From Candidatus Omnitrophota bacterium (GTDB lineage Bacteria; Omnitrophota; Gorgyraeia; Gygaellales; UBA12090), in contig DOMD01000129.1 in NCBI GenBank assembly GCA_003510525.1, positions 2,182-7,222 of the forward strand: a stretch of DNA of 5,041 nt. The letters run 5' to 3'. Position 1 is the stretch's first letter. Each line of letters starts with the position of its first letter. This document shows, one piece after another, positions 1-5,041 of the stretch. The notes beneath the pieces are model-generated. The model was not told the DNA's origin. It ran no database searches and worked only from the letters and a program-made list of their open reading frames with translations. The position numbers were made by a program, and so were the translations under genes.

Positions 1-2010
1 AAGAAGCAGGCTATCTATAGATTCCGGGGCGGTGAGGTTTCTTTAATTGACGAACTTAAAAATAATCTCGAACAGTTTAATGTTTCGGAGGAGCCGTTAA
101 GTAAAAATTACCGCAGTCAGAAAGAGATTGTGGAATTTAACAACGAGATTTTCTCGCGAGAAAATCTCCTGGATTTCTTTAATAGGAGAAAAGAGCTGGC
201 CAAAGACTCTTTAGACCTTCCGGAGAAAGAAATTAAGGAGATAACCGGCGTATTCGCCGGGGCGCGCCAGGAATACAAAAAGGAAAATACCGCCGGTTTC
301 GTTAAGTTTGAAACCATTGAAGCCGAAGACAGGGAAGCAATCAAAAGTATAGTTAAGGACAAGGTTTTAGATATAGTCGGTAATTTAAAAGAAAGATTCG
401 CCTACAGCGATATAGCTATATTAGCCAGGTCTAATGCCGAGGTGGAGTTGTTCAGCCTTTGGCTTATCGAGAAAGGCATTCCGGTTGAGTCGGAGAAGAC
501 CCTGGACATTCGGGAAAACCCCTATATCAAAGAGCTGGTTTCGTTTTTAAAGTTTTTAAATTCACCCATAGATAATCTTTCTTTCGCCTCTTTCATCCTG
601 GGGGATATATTTGCCCGCGCCTGCCGGATTGACCAACAGCTTACGCGTGATTTTCTTTTCGGGCTTAACTTTAAGAAAAAGGCCCGGACAAACTATCTTT
701 ACGTTGAACTGCGCCAAAACTATCCTGAATTTTGGAGCGCCCTGATTGAGGAGTTTTTTAAGAATGTCGGCTTAGTCCCGCTTTATGAGCTGGTAGTAAG
801 CATCCTGGCCAGATTTAAGGTGCTGGAGAATTTCCCGGAGCATCAGGGATTTTTTATGAAGTTCCTGGAGTTAATCAAGGCCCAGGAAGAAGATAACCAG
901 AATCTTAGCTTTTTCCTGGAATTTTTTGAATCTAATCCGGCGGATGATTTTTATGTGAATGCGTGCGCCTGTGAAGCGGTCAAGGTTTTGACTATTCATA
1001 AATCCAAGGGATTGGAGTTTGGGGTGGTGGTCATCCCTTTCTTAGAGATAAACATTAAGCCGGGTTCAGGGCAGAACAAAAGCGGAGCGTTCACGGTTTA
1101 CCCCGTTAGAGATATAACACCGAAGGTGTCCGACGGTTGCCTCTGGCAACCTATCTCTAACGGGGTTTACCCCGCCCAGGATAAGCTGGCTTTAAGCTAT
1201 TTAGTGAATGATGAGAGCCTGGACTTCTCACCCGAACTCAAGGCCAGGTATATTGATGAATATAAAAAGGCATTTATAGATGAGTTGAACGCGGTGTATG
1301 TCGCCTTCACCCGGGCAAAATACGAGCTTTACGCCTTTGTTCAAAAAACAGCCTCCCGGGGCAATAATCTGGCCGCTTTGCTTATCCCGGAAGAAAGCTT
1401 TGAAAGGGGAAAGAGGGTAAGTTATAAAAGTAATAATAGTCAGAAATCCTTAGTAAAAAGAAAAATCTCCCTGCCCCGGCATCAGGATTGGATCAGCTTC
1501 TTAAAGGATGAGTTTGAGGACGAATCCCTGATTAAAAGACGGGGAGAGTTGATTAAAGGGGATATCCTGCATTTTATGCTTTCCGGGATAGGGAATTTAT
1601 CCGGGCAGGATGCCGAGCGGATTATTCTTCATTCTTTGGCCCAGGCTAAAGCGAAGTTCCCCCTGGTTAATGATTGGGCTGGCTTTGAAAAAAGTTTAAG
1701 GAGAATAGTGGAGGAGGAAAGCCTTAAGCCTTTCTTTTTCTTAGGATGCGCGCAAGTTTTTCAGGAAAAAGAACTGGTGGACAGGTATGGCCGCACCAAG
1801 AGGATAGACCGTCTGATTGTCCGCGATGACGAATTCTGGGTTATAGACTATAAAAGCTCTAAGATAGAGGCTCCGGAATACCAAAAGCAGGTATTAGAAT
1901 ATACGCGCTTATTAAAAGACCTGTATCCTGAATTAAACAGCAAAGGATTTATCATTTATTTGGATACTTTAAAAGTGGATGGATTCGATGGAGAAGGTAA
2001 TAAGCTATAG
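1..2010 (+). CDS. addA: AddA-like helicase-nuclease subunit (UvrD/RecB family), 5' end cut off by window
   Basis: This is the C-terminal part (669 codons, numbered from base 1) of the AddA-type ATP-dependent helicase-nuclease that resects double-strand DNA breaks before RecA recombination. The frame is open from base 1, and helicase motif III (KQAIYRFRGG, residues 2-11) and motif IV (NYRS, 36-39) lie before the first GTG at 130, so that GTG is not the start. Motif V is TIHKSKGLEF (331-340) and motif VI is YVAFTRAK (433-440). A RecB-family nuclease follows: H524, D603 in KRIDR, D616 and K618 in VIDYKSS, and Q630-x3-Y634. All expected catalytic residues are present. Walker A and the DEFQDT-type Walker B motif should lie upstream, giving a probable full length near 1000-1100 residues. 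Residues 369-391 look like an in-frame insertion from a palindromic element. The stop overlaps the next gene. UvrD-like alternatives are unlikely because of the C-terminal nuclease and the AddB partner. Confidence 0.93.
   Translation, partial: KKQAIYRFRGGEVSLIDELKNNLEQFNVSEEPLSKNYRSQKEIVEFNNEIFSRENLLDFFNRRKELAKDSLDLPEKEIKEITGVFAGARQEYKKENTAGFVKFETIEAEDREAIKSIVKDKVLDIVGNLKERFAYSDIAILARSNAEVELFSLWLIEKGIPVESEKTLDIRENPYIKELVSFLKFLNSPIDNLSFASFILGDIFARACRIDQQLTRDFLFGLNFKKKARTNYLYVELRQNYPEFWSALIEEFFKNVGLVPLYELVVSILARFKVLENFPEHQGFFMKFLELIKAQEEDNQNLSFFLEFFESNPADDFYVNACACEAVKVLTIHKSKGLEFGVVVIPFLEINIKPGSGQNKSGAFTVYPVRDITPKVSDGCLWQPISNGVYPAQDKLALSYLVNDESLDFSPELKARYIDEYKKAFIDELNAVYVAFTRAKYELYAFVQKTASRGNNLAALLIPEESFERGKRVSYKSNNSQKSLVKRKISLPRHQDWISFLKDEFEDESLIKRRGELIKGDILHFMLSGIGNLSGQDAERIILHSLAQAKAKFPLVNDWAGFEKSLRRIVEEESLKPFFFLGCAQVFQEKELVDRYGRTKRIDRLIVRDDEFWVIDYKSSKIEAPEYQKQVLEYTRLLKDLYPELNSKGFIIYLDTLKVDGFDGEGNKL
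1095..1174. mobile_element. Putative small palindromic element inserted in frame in addA
   Basis: The 11-mer GGTTTACCCCG occurs at 1095-1105 and again at 1164-1174, an offset of exactly 69 bases or 23 codons. Between the copies lies a perfectly paired inverted repeat. One reading is a 65-bp element (1101-1165) with 14-bp inverted ends CCCCGTTAGAGATA, flanked by a duplicated TTTA (1097-1100 and 1166-1169); 65 plus 4 gives 69. The other is a 69-bp element with an 11-bp target duplication. Excising one unit joins ...FTVYP to AQDKLAL... with no frame change. The added residues are 369-391, and the tripeptide VYP is repeated at 366-368 and 389-391. It encodes no transposase, so any movement would need help in trans. 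It resembles in kind the in-frame palindromic elements known from Rickettsia, but I do not recognise this family. Its mobility is inferred. Confidence 0.6.
1100..1166 (+). repeat. 15-bp perfect inverted repeat enclosing two hairpins (three-way-junction fold)
   Basis: The outer stem pairs 1100-1114 (ACCCCGTTAGAGATA) with 1152-1166, 15 bp without mismatch. Inside it, ACACC (1117-1121) pairs with GGTGT (1125-1129) around a GAA loop. GGTTGCC (1135-1141) pairs with GGCAACC (1145-1151) around a TCT loop, and this second hairpin directly abuts the outer stem. About 54 of 67 bases can pair. A further short hairpin, CGGGG-TTTA-CCCCG (1161-1174), competes at the right edge. Such pairing is far more than a coding region needs and supports the reading as an inserted palindromic unit. 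In mRNA it could form a branched fold that ribosomes must melt. Confidence 0.75.
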
Positions 2011-4141
2011 CTTATCCGAAAATTATATTCATAATCTGGCCTCTTTTATTGAGGAGAATTATATCCGCGAGGCTAAGGATATAAGTAAGCTGGCCTTGGT
2101 ATTCGGAGGAAAGCGCCCGGAATTGTTCTTAAAGAGAGAGCTGGCGTTGAGGCTGGGTAAGACATTTTTTGGGCCCAGGTTTTTCTCTATGGATGAATTT
2201 GCCGAATACATATTAGCCAAAAATGGGCCTTTTGGTAAGATTTCGGATTTGGACAGCTGTTTTCTTATCTATCAATTGTCCCGGGAAATCGCCCCGGATA
2301 TCTTAAGAGAAAAGGAAAGCTTTTCCTTATTTTTACCCTGGGCCAGAGAAATACTATCTTTCATCGAACAATTGGATTTGGAGGACATTAAACTGATAGA
2401 ATTAAACCGGATTCAACTGAATGCCTCAATCGGTTATGATGTTCCCCAGAGTATCAATGCCTTGCTGGAGAAGATTACCTTAATCCGGAATGCTTATCAC
2501 CATGAGCTCAAAAAGCGCAAGGCCTATACCCGGGGCCTGGTTTATCTTTTGGCCTCTCAAGGCGTCAAGGAAGCGGATTTTTCCGAATTTACCGAGATAT
2601 TTTTTTGTAATTTGTTCTATTCGCACCAGACTGAAAGTAAGATAGTAAAAGAGCTTTTGGATAGAGATAAGGCGATATTTGTTTTTCAGGGGGATGAGCG
2701 GGAGTGGCCGGTGCTTAAAAAATTTTCCGACAGCTTGTCTTATCCGATAAGGCCGCGCGATAACGCGCCTGGCGATGAATATAAGCTTTGGATGGGAGCG
2801 GGCTTTGATCTGCATTCCCAGGTAGGTTTGGCCAGGGATATCCTCAAAGAGATTAAGGATAAGGATAAAACGGTAATTGTCCTGCCTAATCCGGAAAGCC
2901 TGATTCCTTTACTTTCGGAGATTTCCGCGGACGCGGGAGATTTCAATGTGTCCATAGGCTATCCTTTAAAAAGAAGCCCGGTATATTCACTTTTTGAGTG
3001 TATCTTTAAGGCCCAGGAAACCAAAAAGGATAAAAGCTGCTATTATGTTAAGGATTACTTAAGACTGCTGGCCCACCCTTTAGTGAAGAATTTAAGGCTG
3101 TTGGCTCAGGAGCCGGCGGCTCTCCGGATACTTACCCATAAGATTGAAGAAATACTTACCGGCAGGGATAAGACCGCGGTAAGCGGAAGTTTGTTTTTTC
3201 AGCTCTCGGAGATTGAGGAGCTCAAGGATATTTATGAGCTGGTCTTGAGCGCCCTCAAAGATATGGATATCCCCGCCTCTTACGCGGAGCTGAAAAGCAT
3301 CCTTAAGGAATTGCATCAGCTTTTCTTTTATGCCTGGGAAGCTCCGCGTAATTTCGCCGATTTTACCTTGAGCTTAGATAAGGTCATTAACGTTTTGCTT
3401 AATAAAGGATTTTTAGGCAGTTATCCCCTGAATTTAAAAATTTTAGAAAGGATGCTTTCTATAAAAGAAGAGCTGGAAAGCGCCGAGTTTGGGCTGGAGG
3501 CTTTTAATCCGGAGGATATGTTTCGTGTATTTATGAATAAATTAGATAATGAAATGACCGCCTTCAGCGGTTCTCCGCTTAAAGGATTACAGATCTTGGG
3601 ATTATTCGAGACCCGTTCGCTTAATTTTGAGAATGTTATTATCCTGGATGTAAATGAAAACTTTTTGCCCAAGCTTAAAGTGTATGAGCCGCTGGTGCCC
3701 AGAGAAGTGATGATCAGCCTGGGCCTCAACCGCTTAGAGAAAGAAGAAGAGATTCAGCGCTACCAGTTTAAGCGTCTGCTTTCGGGAGCCAGGAAGGCCT
3801 ATCTTATTTATGAAGAAAGCCCGAAAAAAGAAAAAAGCCGCTTTGTTGAAGAATTGCTTTGGGAAAGGCAGAAGGCCCAGGACGCGCTTGAGGTCATGGA
3901 AATTCCCCGGGGCGTCTTTGAGGTTACCTATCTTCCGGCAAAGGCCGATATACTCAAGAACAACAAAATAATTGAGTTTTTAGAGTGGAATAGAGTATTC
4001 GGCTTCCAGTATCAATACTTATTTAGGCTGTCCTTTAAGGTTTTATTATCAATATGTGTTAGGTTTAAGAGAGAAAGATTCTATCAACGAGGAGCCGGAA
4101 TCCAGCGATGTCGGGGTTTTTATCCACGATTTGCTTTATGA
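1979..4141 (+). CDS. addB: AddB-like subunit, N-terminal and middle part (frame broken near 3998-4008)
   Basis: This is the partner subunit of AddA, read here as 720 codons. The N-terminal stretch LALVFGGKRPELFLKREL (residues 38-55) sits where a helicase Walker A would be but lacks GxGK(T/S), as in the inactivated helicase fold of many AddB/RecC-like proteins. Around 536-564, LQILGLFETRSLNFENVIIL followed by NENFLPK matches the second RecA-like half (motif V position) of that family. Homology-like sequence ends at about residue 674 (VFGF). The last 46 residues, rich in Arg and aromatics, are out of frame, and the true continuation is in the frame ending at 4832. The start ATG lies 32 bases before the addA stop, which suggests translational coupling; ATG 1988 is an equally possible start and neither has a strong Shine-Dalgarno. 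Assignment to AddB rests on the degenerate helicase, the C-terminal nuclease with Fe-S cysteines, and the adjoining addA. Confidence 0.82.
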   Translation: MDSMEKVISYSLSENYIHNLASFIEENYIREAKDISKLALVFGGKRPELFLKRELALRLGKTFFGPRFFSMDEFAEYILAKNGPFGKISDLDSCFLIYQLSREIAPDILREKESFSLFLPWAREILSFIEQLDLEDIKLIELNRIQLNASIGYDVPQSINALLEKITLIRNAYHHELKKRKAYTRGLVYLLASQGVKEADFSEFTEIFFCNLFYSHQTESKIVKELLDRDKAIFVFQGDEREWPVLKKFSDSLSYPIRPRDNAPGDEYKLWMGAGFDLHSQVGLARDILKEIKDKDKTVIVLPNPESLIPLLSEISADAGDFNVSIGYPLKRSPVYSLFECIFKAQETKKDKSCYYVKDYLRLLAHPLVKNLRLLAQEPAALRILTHKIEEILTGRDKTAVSGSLFFQLSEIEELKDIYELVLSALKDMDIPASYAELKSILKELHQLFFYAWEAPRNFADFTLSLDKVINVLLNKGFLGSYPLNLKILERMLSIKEELESAEFGLEAFNPEDMFRVFMNKLDNEMTAFSGSPLKGLQILGLFETRSLNFENVIILDVNENFLPKLKVYEPLVPREVMISLGLNRLEKEEEIQRYQFKRLLSGARKAYLIYEESPKKEKSRFVEELLWERQKAQDALEVMEIPRGVFEVTYLPAKADILKNNKIIEFLEWNRVFGFQYQYLFRLSFKVLLSICVRFKRERFYQRGAGIQRCRGFYPRFAL
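3984..4010 (+). other. Frameshift junction inside addB
   Basis: Upstream sequence is coherent in the 1979 frame through residue 674 (EFLEWNRVF, ending at base 4000). From base 3999 the frame of 4056-4832 reads SASSINTYLGCPLRFYYQY and then VLGLREKD, the expected join into an AddB nuclease domain with its first iron-sulfur cysteine (4029-4031). That frame has a TAG at 3981-3983, so the switch must lie after it. One extra base, or two missing ones, near TTCGGCTTCC explains it, for instance ...RVF(S)ASSINTYL.... No homopolymer or classic +1 slippery codon is seen, so an assembly or sequencing error or a true mutation is likelier than programmed frameshifting. Confidence 0.8.
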
Positions 4142-4832
4142 GGCCTATTCCGGTTTTATCGGGAAAAAGCCGTTGATTAACCAAAGATTCAGAGAGCGTT
4201 TTTTCCGGCTTTTAGAAAATAACTTTGAAGCGGAATTCAAAAGAAAGATGAAGTCGGATTCTTTTATTGTTAAAAAGATAATGCGAATCCGGATGGAGAG
4301 GTTTCTGGATAATGAGGCCAGGCGGGAAGTGGATGAGGTTGTCGGCCTGGAGTTGGAGCTGAAGGATAAGCTATCGGTTGATGAGAAGAGCTTCAGGTTT
4401 ACCTGCCGCTTGGACAGGATAGACCGGCTAAGCGACGGGAGCCTTTTGGTGCTTGATTATAAAACCGCCGGAGCCGAACTGCCTAAAGGCGCGGGCAAGT
4501 TACCAGAAGAGGATTTTAGCCGGGAAACGCTTCGGGATACAGTTAAGTCGTTTCAGCTTCCGTTGTATCTTCATTTTGCCCAAAAGATATATCCGGGCCG
4601 GGATATCAACGCCGCGCTTTATACCCTGAATGACTTAGGAAAAAATCTCGGGCTTAAAGAATTTTTTAAAAAAGATATGGACCTTGAGGCTAAAGAGAAG
4701 GCTATGCGATTTTATCTTAAGGCCCTGGAATTTATACTGCGGGACATCCTTAATCCCAATATCCCTTTTAGCGCGGATACCTCGGGATATAATAAATGCG
4801 GCTATTGCCAATTCGGATATTTATGCCGATAG
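4056..4832 (+). CDS. addB: AddB-like subunit, C-terminal PD-(D/E)XK nuclease part (same gene, shifted frame)
   Basis: This is the RecB-family nuclease domain of AddB. Numbered from the GTG at 4056 (258 codons), it shows H24 in FIHDLL, D120 in RLDRIDR, D134 and K136 in VLDYKT, and Q167-x3-Y171, all in the usual spacing of the PD-(D/E)XK family. It ends in KCGYCQFGYLCR, with cysteines 248, 251 and 257 in the CxxCx5C pattern that binds a 4Fe-4S cluster in AddB. The fourth ligand is the cysteine at 4029-4031, which is read in this frame but lies before the GTG. No ribosome binding site precedes 4056, so this is not a separate gene but the tail of the gene starting at 1979. Restored length is about 950 residues, plausible for a compact AddB. 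In known AddAB complexes this nuclease cuts one DNA strand while AddA cuts the other. Confidence 0.85.
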   Translation: MLGLREKDSINEEPESSDVGVFIHDLLYEAYSGFIGKKPLINQRFRERFFRLLENNFEAEFKRKMKSDSFIVKKIMRIRMERFLDNEARREVDEVVGLELELKDKLSVDEKSFRFTCRLDRIDRLSDGSLLVLDYKTAGAELPKGAGKLPEEDFSRETLRDTVKSFQLPLYLHFAQKIYPGRDINAALYTLNDLGKNLGLKEFFKKDMDLEAKEKAMRFYLKALEFILRDILNPNIPFSADTSGYNKCGYCQFGYLCR

Positions 4833-4838
4833 AAAAAT

Positions 4839-4844
4839 AAGGAG
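4839..4844 (+). promoter_or_regulatory. Ribosome binding site AAGGAG for the gene at 4849
   Basis: AAGGAG lies four bases before ATG 4849, in the 16-base gap after the addB stop. It is the best Shine-Dalgarno seen at any start in the window and fixes the start of the last gene. No terminator or promoter fits in this gap, so the gene is probably cotranscribed with addAB. Confidence 0.8.
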
Positions 4845-4848
4845 AAAA

Positions 4849-5041
4849 ATGAAAAAGATTCGTTTGGGAAGTTTTCAGTCCAGATTGACCCTGGCCTTGA
4901 TCGGCGCGATGTTTTTTACCGCGGCAATGAGTAATTTTCTGATCTATAAATATGTGCTGAATTCAAAATTTAACGACCTTAGAAATAAATTGATAGTTAT
5001 TGCCCAGACCGGAGCGCTTGCCCTTGACGCGGATATGTTAT
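4849..5041 (+). CDS. Membrane-anchored, probably sensory protein, N-terminal 64 residues only
   Basis: Only the first 64 codons are present; the gene runs off the window. The N-terminus is short and basic (MKKIRLGSFQSR), followed by one hydrophobic segment at about residues 13-33 (LTLALIGAMFFTAAMSNFLIYKY) interrupted by few polar residues, fitting a signal anchor or first transmembrane helix. The next part (LRNKLIVIAQTGALALDADML) resembles the helix that begins an extracytoplasmic sensor domain in histidine kinases, cyclases and diguanylate cyclases, but no catalytic domain is visible, so the output function is unknown. The start is supported by AAGGAG four bases upstream. It follows addB by 16 bases and probably shares its transcript, although a functional link to DNA repair is not evident. 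Confidence 0.75.
   Translation, partial: MKKIRLGSFQSRLTLALIGAMFFTAAMSNFLIYKYVLNSKFNDLRNKLIVIAQTGALALDADML

Noticed and set aside
130..132. GTG at 130 as the start of the addA reading frame
   Set aside because: The frame is open to base 1, and helicase motifs III and IV are encoded before this codon, so the gene begins outside the window.
245..260. Hairpin CCGGCG-TATT-CGCCGG within addA
   Set aside because: A lone 6-bp stem inside coding sequence without direct repeats, T-tract or frame signature; expected by chance in a gene of this composition.
2480..2815. Minus-strand open frame of 111 codons inside addB (and similar ones at 117-362, 2740-2955, 3092-3316, 3421-3729)
   Set aside because: All lie antisense within clearly homologous + strand coding regions, have no recognisable motifs, and are best explained as shadows.
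2855..2866. Tandem AAGGAT repeat
   Set aside because: Only two copies in addB, encoding a Lys/Asp-rich run; ordinary low-complexity coding sequence.
3995..4008. Programmed +1 ribosomal frameshift site
   Set aside because: No known slippery motif, adjacent stop codon in the zero frame or stimulatory Shine-Dalgarno-like element is visible; a sequence error or mutation is simpler.
4833..4848. Terminator between addB and the last gene
   Set aside because: The 16-base gap holds only the ribosome binding site and A-rich sequence, with no stem or T-tract.

Overview
This window is almost entirely coding, on the + strand, with no intergenic gap above 16 bases. It carries most of a two-gene DNA-repair operon encoding an AddAB/RexAB-type helicase-nuclease, followed by the start of a membrane protein. 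No phylogenetic marker gene is present. The moderate GC content, tight gene packing and the look of the last protein suggest a Gram-negative-like anaerobe or candidate-phylum bacterium. Omnitrophota is a tentative guess from remembered similarity of the last protein's N-terminus, not something shown here.

Layout. Bases 1-2010 are the C-terminal 669 codons of an AddA-like protein (UvrD-type helicase plus RecB-family nuclease). Its ATPase N-terminus lies upstream of the window. Bases 1979-4832 are an AddB-like partner that starts inside the end of addA (32-base overlap). It has a degenerate helicase N-terminal part and a C-terminal PD-(D/E)XK nuclease with an iron-sulfur cysteine set. As given, addB is broken by a single frame change near 3998-4008, which splits it into 1979-4141 and an out-of-frame C-terminal piece ending at 4832. 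Read across the break, it is one protein of about 950 residues. After 16 bases and a good ribosome binding site, a membrane-anchored, probably sensory protein starts at 4849 and runs off the end.

The most unusual feature is inside addA. Bases 1095-1174 hold what looks like a small palindromic element inserted in frame. A perfect 15-bp inverted repeat encloses two further hairpins, and an 11-bp direct repeat offset by exactly 69 bases (23 codons) bounds it. Removing one 69-base unit leaves a seamless reading frame. It adds 23 residues to the variable stretch between helicase motifs V and VI.

Together AddA and AddB would bind double-strand DNA ends, unwind and degrade them, and prepare 3' single strands for RecA. 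The addB frameshift, if real, would separate the first iron-sulfur cysteine and the nuclease domain from the body of AddB.
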